Positions 21,033-30,900 of a DNA stretch of 62,648 bases are shown piece by piece. The notes under the pieces were generated by a model that made no database searches, was not told the origin of the DNA, and saw only the letters and a program-made list of their open reading frames with translations. Source of the stretch: Polyangiaceae bacterium (GTDB taxonomy: Bacteria > Myxococcota_A > Polyangia > Polyangiales > Polyangiaceae); assembly GCA_025936115.1 (NCBI GenBank), contig JAICTZ010000042.1, positions 1 to 62,648 of the forward strand, in the 5' to 3' direction. Position numbers and translations under genes: made by a program. Position 1 is the stretch's first letter, and each line of letters opens with the position of its first letter.

Positions 21033-22550
21033 TCAGCCAACATAATGGCGCTCGAGTGCGTCGAGCAAGCCGTCCACGGTGTAGGTCGTCGCCGCCACGT
21101 CGACCCGCACGCCGAGGCGTTCTGCGGTGCGTGTCGTCACCGGGCCGATACTGGCGACGGTGAGCTCCGCGAGCAGCTCCGGGGCGCGGGGCCCCAGACG
21201 CTCCACGACGGCTTCGATCGTCGAGCTCGAGCTGAGCAAGATTGCCTCGATGCTGCGCGTTTCGACGAGCTCGCGCAAGCGCGCCTCCGCGTCGCGCACC
21301 GGCTTCGTTTCGTAAGCCGCGACCACGTCGACCGCCGCGCCCGCAGCGCGCAGCGTGTTCGGCAACGCGTCGCGCGCGACGAGGGCCCGAGCGAGGAGTA
21401 CGCGCCGCGGCACGCCGCCCGCGAGGATGTCGCGCGCGAGCCCCTCGCCGACGTGCTCCTCGGCGACGACGTCGGGCTCGAGCCCGTAACGTCTGAGCGC
21501 GTCGGCAGTGCGCGGACCGATCACGCCGAGCCGCGCGTTGCCGAAGGCGCGCGCGTCGTGCCCCAAGCGGCGCAGCACGGCGAAGAAGCGCTCGACGCCG
21601 TTTTCGCTCGTGAAGAGCACGCAGTCGTAGTCGCGCACCGACGACGCGGCGCGCTCGAGCGCCGCCACGTCGGGCGGCGGCTCGATCGCGATCAGCGGCA
21701 ACACGATGGGGTCGCCGCCGCGCGCACGGATCGCCTTGGCGGTGCGCTCCGCCTGGCCGCTCGGACGCGGCACCAGCAAACGCTTGGAAAAGAGCGGCTT
21801 CTTTTCGTACCAAGCGAGCGTGTCGCGTAAGCTGACGACCTCGCCCACGACGATCACCGCGGGATTGGCGAGCCCGGCTTCGCGCACGCGCCCGGCGATG
21901 TCCGCAAGCGTGCCGACGACGACGCGCTGCTCGGGCCGCGCGCCCCATTGAATCACCGCTACGGGCGTCGTCGCCGCGCGCCCGCCTTCGACGATCGCCG
22001 CGGCGATCGCGTCGATGCGACGCATGCCCATCAGCACGCAAATCGTGTCGGTGGCGGTCGCGAGCTTCTTCCACGAGTCCGGCGACCACGGCTTGCCTTC
22101 GCGATCGCTGCCCGTGATGAAGGTGACGCTCGAGGACAGCTCGCGGTGCGTGAGGGGAATACCGGCGTACGTCGCGGCGCCGACGGGCGACGACACGGCG
22201 GGCACAATCTCGAACTCTACGCCGGCCCCGACGAGCGCGAGCGCTTCCTCGGCGCCGCGCGCGAACAGCAAGGGATCACCGCCCTTGAGCCGCACGACGC
22301 ATTTGCCCGCACGCGCGAGCGCGACGAGCTCGGCGTTGATCTCGAGCTGGATGCTGCTCGGTTGCCCGAAGCGCTTGCCGACGTCGCGGAGCTCCGCATC
22401 TTGGCGACAGACACTGCGGAGCGCCGGATGCGCGAGCGCGTCGTAGAGCACGACGTCGGCCGCTCGCAGCAGCTCGAGCCCGCGCACGGAAATCAGCTCG
22501 GGATCACCCGGACCCGCGCCGACCAACCAGACCTTGCCGAGGGCCGCCAC
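21033..22550 (-). CDS. cobA-hemD: Fused uroporphyrinogen-III C-methyltransferase / uroporphyrinogen-III synthase
   Basis: 505 residues in two modules. Residues 1-245 are a SUMT/CobA methyltransferase (VWLVGAGPGDPELIS, VRLKGGDPLLFARGAEE, GIPLTHRELSSSVTFITG). Residues 255-500 are HemD (FSKRLLVPRPSGQAERTAKA, DCVLFTSENGVERFF, AILLSSSSTIEAVVERLG). Together they make uroporphyrinogen III from hydroxymethylbilane and methylate it to precorrin-2, committing flux to siroheme or cobalamin. The fusion is known in Bacillota and some deltaproteobacterial lineages. No other heme genes are nearby; the downstream neighbour is the PH protein. Confidence 0.93.
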   Translation of the reverse strand: MAALGKVWLVGAGPGDPELISVRGLELLRAADVVLYDALAHPALRSVCRQDAELRDVGKRFGQPSSIQLEINAELVALARAGKCVVRLKGGDPLLFARGAEEALALVGAGVEFEIVPAVSSPVGAATYAGIPLTHRELSSSVTFITGSDREGKPWSPDSWKKLATATDTICVLMGMRRIDAIAAAIVEGGRAATTPVAVIQWGARPEQRVVVGTLADIAGRVREAGLANPAVIVVGEVVSLRDTLAWYEKKPLFSKRLLVPRPSGQAERTAKAIRARGGDPIVLPLIAIEPPPDVAALERAASSVRDYDCVLFTSENGVERFFAVLRRLGHDARAFGNARLGVIGPRTADALRRYGLEPDVVAEEHVGEGLARDILAGGVPRRVLLARALVARDALPNTLRAAGAAVDVVAAYETKPVRDAEARLRELVETRSIEAILLSSSSTIEAVVERLGPRAPELLAELTVASIGPVTTRTAERLGVRVDVAATTYTVDGLLDALERHYVG

Positions 22551-22741
22551 GAGCCATAGCTACCAAAATTCGGCGGGTGCTCCCTTCATCCCCTTGAAAT
22601 ACGGCCGGTTTCGGCCCGCTCCCGGCGCTGCCGCGGGGGCTCGCGACCACGAGCTCGCGCCCTCTTGATGGCCGCTATAACCTTGTCGCTCCCTGTAGGA
22701 GAGTGTATGCGTTATCGCACAAGGTAGGCATTCGGCGAATC

Positions 22742-23611
22742 ATGTCGCTCAGCACTTTTGCTTCGGAGCTTTCGCCGAAGGACACCACTCCCCCGAGCAG
22801 CGCTCGTCATGATCGCTGGTTCGTCACGAACGGCGTGGTCGCGGTGGGGCCGATTTCGTTCGAGCTCCTGATGCGCGGCGCCGCGCACGCGCGCATTCCG
22901 CGCGGCTCGTTCGTGCGGCACGAGTCGTGGCAGGTCTGGCGCCGGCTCGACGAGATCGGGTCGCTCACGCCCGACGGACGCGACCAGACGGTCGAGGATC
23001 TCGCCGCCAAGAGCGAGGGACTCGAATCGCGCGCGAGCAGTCCGCTCGAAAGCGCGCCGCCGCCGCCTCCCGACGACTTCGGTCTCACGCTGCGCCCGAG
23101 CGCGCCGCCGCCCACGCACTCGACGTTTCGCGTCGCGACGGTCGATCCGGTGGGCGTGCTGTCGCAAGCGTACGATTTTGCCGAGGCGCTGCTGCTCACG
23201 ATTTCGACGATCGTCTCCGCCTCCGCGGCCGAGGTCGGACTCGTCCATCGCGCACGACAGGACCTGCGCTCGGTCGTCACGGTGGGCGGTCACGGGCCAC
23301 GCACCGAGCGGCTGCTCGGCGAGCGCATCACCGAGGACGATCCGACGCTCGCCGCCGCTCGCAGCGGCTTCACGGTCGTGAGCGAACCCGGGCTCGGCAA
23401 CGAGAGCCGCCACGTCGCGGGCCGTCTGGTGCGCTGTTTACCCGACGTGATCGGCGTCGCGATGGTGCAGCTCAGGCTCTACGGAGAGCTCGTCGCGATG
23501 TTCGAGGTCGGCCGTGGCGGACACCCGTTTTGCGCGCGTGAGATCGCGCGGGTCGAGGACGTGGTGGAAGTGCTGACGGAACGCGCGGTGCTGATGGGCT
23601 GGTTCGAGTAG
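22742..23611 (+). CDS. GYF_2-GAF two-domain protein
   Basis: 289 residues from ATG 22742 (MSLSTFASEL); an earlier in-frame ATG at 22703 is less likely. The N-terminal domain (about 20-70) has RWFVTNGVVAVGPISFELL and SWQVWRRLDEI, the pattern of bacterial GYF_2 modules. A Pro-rich linker follows (PPPPPDD, PSAPPPT). The C-terminal part (about 135-288) looks like a GAF domain: VGVLSQAYDFAEALLLTIS, AAEVGLVHR, FEVGRGGHPFCAREIARVED. Neither domain is catalytic, so a sensory or scaffold role is likely. It is divergent from cobA-hemD across a 191-bp gap. Confidence 0.65.
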   Translation: MSLSTFASELSPKDTTPPSSARHDRWFVTNGVVAVGPISFELLMRGAAHARIPRGSFVRHESWQVWRRLDEIGSLTPDGRDQTVEDLAAKSEGLESRASSPLESAPPPPPDDFGLTLRPSAPPPTHSTFRVATVDPVGVLSQAYDFAEALLLTISTIVSASAAEVGLVHRARQDLRSVVTVGGHGPRTERLLGERITEDDPTLAAARSGFTVVSEPGLGNESRHVAGRLVRCLPDVIGVAMVQLRLYGELVAMFEVGRGGHPFCAREIARVEDVVEVLTERAVLMGWFE

Positions 23612-23679
23612 GCGCGACCATCCCCCCAGTGCGCGAGCACCGCCCCTCGCGCCCCCTCTCCGACCCCCACCACCTGCTC

Positions 23680-23721
23680 TGCCCCTGCCTCTGCCCCTGC
23701 CCCTGCCCCTGCCCCTGCCCC
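23680..23721. repeat. Hexanucleotide microsatellite (TGCCCC)7
   Basis: Seven tandem 6-bp units, one with a C-to-T change (TGCCTC), in the 153-bp gap between the GYF-GAF gene and the ABC exporter. It is outside coding sequence, so variation in copy number would not shift a frame. Confidence 0.9.
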
Positions 23722-23764
23722 TGCGGCGATGAAAGAGGGCGCTGAGCTCCGGGTCGAGCCGAGC

Positions 23765-25627
23765 CTATGACGGAAGCGCCGTGGGCTCGGGGGGGCACAC
23801 GGAGGGCGCAGCGACTTGCTCGCGTGAAAATTGGAGCTCGTGGAGCTTCGCGTAGAGGCCGCCGACACGCATGAGCTCTTCGTGCGTCCCCGACTCGACG
23901 AGCTTGCCCTGGCGCATGACGAGGATGCGGTCGGCCTCGCGAATGGTGCTCAGGCGGTGAGCGATGACGAGCGCGGTGCGATCGCGCAGGAGCTCCTCGA
24001 GGGCGCGTTGCAAGCGTGATTCGGTGTCGCTGTCGATGCTCGCCGTGGCTTCATCGAGGATCAGGATCGGAGCGTCGCGGTAGAGCGCGCGGGCGAAGGC
24101 GATCAGCTGGCGTTCACCGGCCGAAAATCGCGAGCCTTGTTCGCCCACTTCCGCGTCGAGCCCGCCGTCGCGCGCGAGGAACAGATCGAGCGCGCCGATG
24201 CGTTCGAGCACGTGACGCACGCGCGCGGGGTCGGGGATTTCGCCGGCCGCGACGTTTTCGGCCACCGTGCCGGGGAAGAGCACGACGTCCTGCGGCACCA
24301 CGGCGAAGCGGCGCCGGAGCGCGTGCCGATCGAGGCCCGTCACGTCGTCGCCGAACACGCGCACGGTGCCGCTCTCCACGTCGTAGAGCCGGAGTAACAG
24401 CGCCGTGATCGTGGTCTTGCCGGAGCCCGTCGGCCCGACGAGCGCCACTTTTTCGCCGCGCCGGATGCCAAGGCTCAAGTCGGTGAGCACGGGCACGCCG
24501 GGCTTGTAGGCGAAATTGACGTGCTCGAGGGCTACGGCGAGCTCGCTGTGCGCCGGCGGCGCAGCCTGCCGTGGCTCGGCGTCGACTTCACCGAGCTCGA
24601 GCAGACTGAAGACGCGCTCGGCGCCCGTCATCGCGCCCTGCACGAGCGTGTAACGCTGGGCGAGCTGGCTGATGGGCTCGAAGAATTGGCTCAGGTACGC
24701 GCTGAACGCCACGACCGTCCCGAACGATACGGGCCGATAGCCGAGCGCGACGATGATCGACGCGAGGCAGACGGAACCGACCATGTCGATGGCGGCGTCC
24801 TGAATCGCCTCCCATTTGATGCTCTTTACGTTGGCGTCGCGGTAGGCGACGTTCGTCTCGTCGAAGTCGCGCCGCGCGGCGTCTTGCCGCCCGTACGCCT
24901 GGATCAGGCTCATGCCGGAGACCTGCTCGTTCGTGATCGCGTTGATGCGCGAGGTTCGCGCACGAATCTCGCGCAGCGCTTCCCGCATGGGGCGCCGGAT
25001 CATACGCACGAAGAGCGCCACGGGCGGCACCGCGATGAAGGCGATGCACGATAGCCGCCAGTCGAGCGAAATCATGAGCACGACGATGCCCGCGAGGCGC
25101 ACGACGTCGCCGATGCCGTTGACGGCGCCCGACGCGAACGCTTCGAGGATGGCGTCGACGTCGTTGGTGACGCGCGAAACGAGCCGCCCGACGAGCTGGC
25201 GGTCGAAGTACGAGAGCCGGCGACCGTGCAGGAACTGAAACACCTCGCGGCGGAGCGCCGACATCGAGCGCGCGCCCACGATCTGCATCGCGTACATGTG
25301 CACGAAGCCGAGCACCTGCTCGGCGAGCAGCACGCCCGCGAACACGAGCCCGAAATGCATGAGCTCGTCGCGGTTGCCGCCGAGCACGGCCTTGTCGATG
25401 CCCTCGCGCATGATGAGCGGGCGGATCAGCGAGAGCGCCGAGGTGATGAGCAACACCGTCACGGAGAGCCCCATCAGCACGCGGTGCGGCCTCAAAAAGC
25501 GCCAAATTTGGCGCGCGAGCCGCGCGTCGTAGCTCTTCGTGAAGCGCTCCTCGTCATGGAACGCGGCGAGGATCTTCTCGGTGCGCCGCTGCGCTTCGCT
25601 CTTGGTCGGCACGGCCGCTTGCGTCAT
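23765..25627 (-). CDS. ABC exporter half-transporter, catalytic subunit
   Basis: 620 residues from ATG 25627, which overlaps the stop of the partner gene as ATGA; the frame continues open upstream but only as a shadow of that gene. TMD of six helices (about 45-330), then an NBD with Walker A GPTGSGKTT, signature FSAGERQ (degenerate from LSGGQ), Walker B ILILDEAT with the catalytic Glu, and H-loop IAHRLST. With the partner at 25624 it forms a BmrCD/TM287-288-like heterodimer: this subunit supplies the catalytic Walker B and the weak signature. Likely exports drugs, lipids or peptides; the substrate is unknown. Confidence 0.93.
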   Translation of the reverse strand: MTQAAVPTKSEAQRRTEKILAAFHDEERFTKSYDARLARQIWRFLRPHRVLMGLSVTVLLITSALSLIRPLIMREGIDKAVLGGNRDELMHFGLVFAGVLLAEQVLGFVHMYAMQIVGARSMSALRREVFQFLHGRRLSYFDRQLVGRLVSRVTNDVDAILEAFASGAVNGIGDVVRLAGIVVLMISLDWRLSCIAFIAVPPVALFVRMIRRPMREALREIRARTSRINAITNEQVSGMSLIQAYGRQDAARRDFDETNVAYRDANVKSIKWEAIQDAAIDMVGSVCLASIIVALGYRPVSFGTVVAFSAYLSQFFEPISQLAQRYTLVQGAMTGAERVFSLLELGEVDAEPRQAAPPAHSELAVALEHVNFAYKPGVPVLTDLSLGIRRGEKVALVGPTGSGKTTITALLLRLYDVESGTVRVFGDDVTGLDRHALRRRFAVVPQDVVLFPGTVAENVAAGEIPDPARVRHVLERIGALDLFLARDGGLDAEVGEQGSRFSAGERQLIAFARALYRDAPILILDEATASIDSDTESRLQRALEELLRDRTALVIAHRLSTIREADRILVMRQGKLVESGTHEELMRVGGLYAKLHELQFSREQVAAPSVCPPEPTALPS

Positions 25628-27411
25628 GCGACCTGCACCTCGGCGTCGCTCCGGCCTAGCTCTTCGAGCTCGTGCTCGATACGCTGCTCTTCTGCGAAGG
25701 CCGCGTAGAGCCCGCCGCGCGCGCAGAGCTCGGCGTGCGTGCCTTGCTCGAGGATGCGGCCCGCGTCGAGCACGACGATGTGGTCGCAGCGGGCCGCCGC
25801 CGCGACGCGGTGGGTCACGAGCAAGACCGAGCGCTGGGCGCGCTGCCGATCGATGGCTTCCAGGATCCCGCGCTCGGTGCGGGCGTCGACGGCGCTGAGC
25901 GGATCGTCCAAGATCAAAATCCGCGGATCGGAGACGAACGCCATCGCGAGCGCGACCCGCTGTTTTTGGCCGCCCGAGAGCTGCACGCCGCGCTCGCCGA
26001 CCACGGTGTCGTAGCCGTCGGGCAGCGAGGTGATTTCGTCGTGGACGCGCGCCTCCGCTGCCGCGTGCTTGATGCGTTCGAAGCTTTCCGGCGAGTCGGG
26101 GTCGTCGAGCGGGAAGCCGATGTTGCGCGCCGCCGTCGTCGAGAACAAAAACGCGCTCTGCTGGGCGTAGCCGACGGCGCCGCGCACGACCGCGAGCGGC
26201 AAATCGCAGACGTCGGTGCCGTCGAGGAAGACGCACCCGCGCGGCGTCGGTTGCAGGCGCGCGAGCAGCACGGCGAGCGTGCTCTTGCCGCTGCCGGTAC
26301 GTCCGACGATCGCGAGCGAGCGGCCGGGCTCGAGCGTCAGATCCACGCCGCGCAGGACCTGGTTCGTGCCGTAGGCGAAAGTGAGGTTTCGCACCTCGAG
26401 GTGGCCCGAAATGGCGCGCGGCGCGGGCGCTGGGCCGTCGACGATGTCCGGCTCGGCAACGTACACGTCGCGCAGCCGGTCGTAGGCCGCGCGACCACGC
26501 TGCACCAAGCCGAGCACGAAACCGAGCGACAAGAGCGGCCAGGTGAGCCGGCTGAGCGCGCGGTTGAAGGTCAGAAAGCCGCCTGCGTCGAGCTCGTGCC
26601 GCAGGACCAGCAGGCCGCCGTACCAGAAGACGACCAGGATGCCGACGGCGATCGTGATCTGCATGATGGGGCCGAGCGAGCCGCGCAGGCGCGCGAGCGC
26701 GAGGCTCCGCTCGAGGTAAGCGTCGTTGGTGCGATCGAAAGCCTTGAGCTCCGCTTCTTCCAGCGAAAACGAACGGATCACGCGCACGCCCGCGATACTC
26801 GTCTGCACGCGCGCGCTCATTTTGCCGATCGCGGCCTGGGCGTCGCGCGTCCGCGTGTAAAACTCGTGCGAGAGCCGCCGCGAGACGAGCAAGAGCAGCG
26901 GCAGCGGCGCGAGCGCGGCGAGCGTGAGCCGGCCCGAAATCGGAATCGTCACGGCGAGCGCGCTCACGAGCGCGAAGACCGTGTTGATGACGTTGAGCAC
27001 GCCGAAACCGAGGAGCAGGCGAACCTGGGCGAGGTCGTTCGTGACTCGGCTCATGATTTCGCCCGTGCTCATGCGGCGATAGAACGACGGGCCGAGCGCG
27101 AGCAGCTTCTCGTCGAAAGCCGCGCGGAGCTCATATTCGGCGTCGCGCCCGGCGTTGAACACGACGACGCGCGAGAGCACGCGCACCACGGCGGCGCCCA
27201 GCATCACGACGATCAGCCCGAGCCCGAGCATCACCGCGCGCGAATGGTGCGGCCCGAGCGCGTCGTTGATCGCGGAGCGGAGCCGCGTGTCGAACCAATA
27301 CTGGGACGCCTGGTACGCCGCGAGCAGCACGACGCCGAGCGCGTAGCGGGGTCCATGACGGACGAACTGCGCCCCGAGACGGGTGGGGAAGCGCCCGGAT
27401 GGCTCAGACAT
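25624..27411 (-). CDS. ABC exporter half-transporter, degenerate-site subunit
   Basis: 595 residues. TMD about 20-310, NBD about 335-575 with Walker A GRTGSGKST, Q-loop YAQQSAFLF, canonical signature LSGGQKQR, Walker B ILILDDPLSAVD and H-loop LVTHRV. Asp replaces the catalytic Glu after Walker B, so its own ATP site should be non-hydrolytic, while its intact LSGGQ completes the partner's site. This is the textbook asymmetry of heterodimeric exporters. First gene of the pair; a terminator-like hairpin lies upstream at 27473-27498. Confidence 0.93.
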   Translation of the reverse strand: MSEPSGRFPTRLGAQFVRHGPRYALGVVLLAAYQASQYWFDTRLRSAINDALGPHHSRAVMLGLGLIVVMLGAAVVRVLSRVVVFNAGRDAEYELRAAFDEKLLALGPSFYRRMSTGEIMSRVTNDLAQVRLLLGFGVLNVINTVFALVSALAVTIPISGRLTLAALAPLPLLLLVSRRLSHEFYTRTRDAQAAIGKMSARVQTSIAGVRVIRSFSLEEAELKAFDRTNDAYLERSLALARLRGSLGPIMQITIAVGILVVFWYGGLLVLRHELDAGGFLTFNRALSRLTWPLLSLGFVLGLVQRGRAAYDRLRDVYVAEPDIVDGPAPAPRAISGHLEVRNLTFAYGTNQVLRGVDLTLEPGRSLAIVGRTGSGKSTLAVLLARLQPTPRGCVFLDGTDVCDLPLAVVRGAVGYAQQSAFLFSTTAARNIGFPLDDPDSPESFERIKHAAAEARVHDEITSLPDGYDTVVGERGVQLSGGQKQRVALAMAFVSDPRILILDDPLSAVDARTERGILEAIDRQRAQRSVLLVTHRVAAAARCDHIVVLDAGRILEQGTHAELCARGGLYAAFAEEQRIEHELEELGRSDAEVQVA

Positions 27412-27472
27412 GCGGCCGGGTCACTTAGAGCCCGAACGTCCCGATCGCAACCAGTGAGGGCCGCCCTGGGCC

Positions 27473-27498
27473 AAAAAAGCCGGGGGCCTTGACCCCCG
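27473..27498 (-). terminator. Intrinsic terminator-like hairpin with T-run
   Basis: On the minus strand CGGGGG, a 6-nt loop and CCCCCG form a perfect 6-bp GC stem, followed after GC by TTTTTT. It lies upstream of the ABC pair and would insulate it from minus-strand transcription out of the Omp85 gene. On the plus strand the same bases lie in the leader of the cupredoxin gene. Confidence 0.45.
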
Positions 27499-27523
27499 CG
27501 CTCGTCAAACTAGAACCACGAGC

Positions 27524-27889
27524 GTGCCGGCGAGAACCTCCCACCACCACCTCCTCCTTGCGCTCGTTGCCGGTGCCTTGGCGGTCGCCTGCAAGAAGGA
27601 AGCGCCGAGCGCTACGGCGGACGGCCGCCACGTGATCGCCATCACCGTCGACGCCGTCGGCTATCACCCTGCGGAATCCCACGCCAAAGCCGGCGAGCCG
27701 GTGCGCCTCGTCGTCACACGCACGACCGAGGAAGGCTGCGGGCAGGAGATCGTGGTTCCGAGCCTGAACCTGAAGCGCGAGCTCCCGCTCAAGCAAGCCG
27801 TGAACATCGATCTTGCGATGCCGGCGCAGGGCGCGGTCGCGTTCGAATGCGGCATGGGCATGATGCACGGCTCGATCGTCGCCGACTAG
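27524..27889 (+). CDS. Cupredoxin-domain lipoprotein
   Basis: 121 residues from a GTG start. Lipoprotein signal with lipobox LAVAC (Cys at about residue 23), then a single cupredoxin_1-like beta-sandwich: VIAITVDAVGYHPAESHAKA, CGQEIVVPSLNLK, and a C-terminal FECGMGMMHGSIVAD. The ECGMGMMHG segment offers Cys, Met and His as likely copper ligands. Expected on the outer face of the inner membrane or the inner face of the outer membrane, in electron transfer or copper handling. It is on the opposite strand to both neighbours and convergent with the Omp85 gene 16 bp away. Confidence 0.8.
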   Translation: MPARTSHHHLLLALVAGALAVACKKEAPSATADGRHVIAITVDAVGYHPAESHAKAGEPVRLVVTRTTEEGCGQEIVVPSLNLKRELPLKQAVNIDLAMPAQGAVAFECGMGMMHGSIVAD

Positions 27890-27905
27890 CTCGCGCTTCT
27901 TCGCT

Positions 27906-30900
27906 TCAGAGCACGCCGATGCTGAAGTGGAACGCGCCGAGCGACTCCCAGGTGCGCTGGTTTTTGCGCGTCGGAAAGATCTGATCGAGCACGCGTTCGA
28001 CGTTGAAGCCGTAGTCGAACGCGAGCGGACCGATCGGTGTTTCGATGCGCAGGCCCGTGCCGGTCGCGTAGCGGAGCTTCGTGAGATCGAGCCGCTTCGG
28101 ATTCGTCCACAGGTTGCCGCTGTCGACGAACAGCGCCGTCTGAATGCTGCCGGTGAGCGGGATGCGCAGCTCGGCGCGTGGGTTGACGAAAGCGTCGCCA
28201 CCGCGAATCACGACGTCGTCGATGGTGAGCGGTGTCGAGAGACCTTTCGGTGCGAGCAGCTGCTCGGCGATGTCTTCGGGCACGAGCGAGTCCTGCGCGA
28301 AGCCACGAATCGTGTCGATGCCGCCGAGGAAGAACAAACGATCGGGGTAGGTGTGCGACGCGGGGAGCAGCTGCTGGATAACGCCCGCGCGAAAGCTCAG
28401 CGCGAGCGCGAGGCCGCGCTGGCTCAGACGCACGTAGCCGGCGACGCGGCCGTCGTAACGCATGAAATCGCTGGTCGTCGCGGTGAACACGCTGAGGTCC
28501 GCGGGCGAGAGCGGCTGCGACGACGACTGGCCGATGGGCTCGGCGTGCACGTGCTCGGCGCCGAGCGAGACGAACGTGCCCGCCGTCGCGTCGAGCGGCC
28601 GATCGCGCCGATCCCACGACGCGCGGAGCTGTTCGGCGATGGCGAAGGTCGTGCCTTCGGGCACGCGGAAGATGTTGCGGGTCGCGGGATTTTCCCGCAC
28701 GTATTGGTCGAGCGCGCCCTTCTCGTCGGTGCCGAAGATGCTCGCGACGTTGCGTTCGAGCGAGCCGCCGGCCTGGAATGCGAGCCTTCGCGTCGGGCGG
28801 AAGAACAAGGTGAGGAGGGCCGCGTCTTTCGTGAGGCCGTAGTCGCGGGCGTTGTCGCGCACGTCGATGCCGGAGATCTCGAGCCGGAACAGCGGACCCA
28901 GGCCGATTTCGGGGAATTGGATGGTGACGGTGTTACGGCGCTCGAGGCGGTCGAGCACCGTGAGCTCGTCGTATTTGCGGCGCACGTCGCTCTCGAGGAT
29001 GAGGGCGTCCGGCAGGTAGCCGAGCTGGCTCGCGAGCGTGAACTGGATCGCCTCGCCCGCGATGTTGCGGTACCCGTACTCGATGAAGGCGCTCACGCCG
29101 TCGCCGGTGCGCACGCCCGCGCCGTTCGTGATGTACTGCGGCATCTTCTCTTCGACGCGCACGACCATGACCTTCTCGCGCGCCGGCACGTACGGATCCT
29201 CGAACCCGATGCTCACGGTCGAGAACACGCCGAGCTGTCCGAGCAGCTCTTCGCTCCGGCGCACGAGGCTCCGTTTGTAGAGCGCGCCGGGTTTGAGCAC
29301 GAGCCGGCGTCGAATCAGCCCTTCGCGCGTGCGCGTCGCGCCACGGATATCGATGCGCGAGACGGTCACCGGCTGCCGCTCGCTGATGACGAAGCGAGCG
29401 CGCCCGTGGCGGTGATCGGACGACAGATCGAGGTTCGACTCGACCTCGGCGAAAGCAAAGCCGCGCTCGGCGTACAGATCGACGAGCCTGCGGCGCGCGT
29501 TTTCGAGCTCGAGTTGGGAAATGGGCGCGCCCACGTCGAGCTCGGCCGCTTCGGCGAGCTCACTTTCGACGACCCAGCGATTACCCTCGAACGCGATGTC
29601 GTAGAGCGCCGTGCGCGGGCCGAGCTTGATCGGCAGGTAGAGTACGGCGTCCGGTTCGCAGCTCACGCCGTGCTTGGGATCGGGGTGGCAGGTGAGCGCG
29701 GGATCCGGCTGCGCTTCCTCGAGCGGCAAACCGATCGCGTCGTAGCGGCACGCGATCGGCGGCCGCTTGCGCTCGCCGATCGGGATGCACGCGCCGGGCT
29801 GCGAATGCGGGTCGCAGGTGCGCCGGAGCAAGGTCGGAGGTCCCACTTGCGCCGAGAGATAGCCCTCTGAACGAAAGAGGTCGCGCAAGTGCTCGGTGGC
29901 TTTGTCGTAGATGCCGGGGACGTAATAGCCCCACGGGCTTTGAGTGAGTGGAGTCTTCGTGCGCCCGTGAAAAGTGGTTGGGCCGTAGACCTGATTGGCG
30001 GCGTTGTCGTCGACGGGACCGAGGAGCTCGCTGCCCGGCAGATCGGAAAGGAAGCTGTCGATTTCGCTGCCGACCTGGCTCGGTCGACGGCCGACGAGGC
30101 AGGGGTATTCGCGCGCGACGACCCGGAGCGGGCGTGCCTCGCGGATGATGAACGCGAGCTGGTGGACGGAGGCATTTTTTGCGCCGCGCTCTTCGAAGCG
30201 CACCTCGGCGTCGAAAAATCCGTGATCTTCGTAGAAGTCGTGCAGGCGGTCGACCAGCACCTGCGGGTCGCGCTCTTCGCTGTCCTCGAGCCCGAGCGCG
30301 TCCTCGAGCGCGCTCGCGTCGAAGCTGCGATTGCCCTCGAACACGAGCTTGAGCAGCGGCCCTGCCTGCACCTCCACGCGCAAGAACACGCCGGTCGGCT
30401 TCGACTCGAGCCGGTGCGTGACCTCGGCGCGGTGCCAGCCGTGTGCGCGGAGGGCCGCTTTTAGGTTCTTGTCGGCGTTCGCGAGCGCCTCGGTGTCCGC
30501 GCGATCGCCGCGCCCGACCTCGTACCCTGCGAGCACCGAGCGCATTCCCGGCGCGTTCGGATCGGGCCAGACGCCGAACCAGCGATCGACCACGCGCTCG
30601 GGCGGCCCCGCCTTCACCTCGAGCAGCACGACGATGTTCAACGGGTCGTCGGTATCGAGCGCGAGCGCCGTCACCTTCCCCAGCGGGAAGCCGCGACGGG
30701 CGAGCGCCTCCTGCATGCGCTCGGCGACGCGTGGCAGATCCGGTCCCGTCAAATCATCACCGACGTGTAGGCCCGCGGCGCGGAGCAGCTCGTCGTCCGG
30801 AATCGGCGACCCTGACAGCTCCAGGCGCACCACGACGCGGCGCGGCAGCGCCCGCAAGCGCAGGATCACGCCCGCGCCGGCCTCCTCGACCTCGAGCTTC

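Noticed and set aside
23680..23721. Regulatory or CRISPR-type repeat
   Set aside because: A simple hexanucleotide microsatellite with no unique spacers.
25628..26236. N-terminal extension of the 23765 ABC gene giving 823 residues
   Set aside because: The extra part is Arg/Ala-rich shadow sequence of the partner gene in another frame; the ATG at 25627 with ATGA overlap and a normal TMD start is clearly right.
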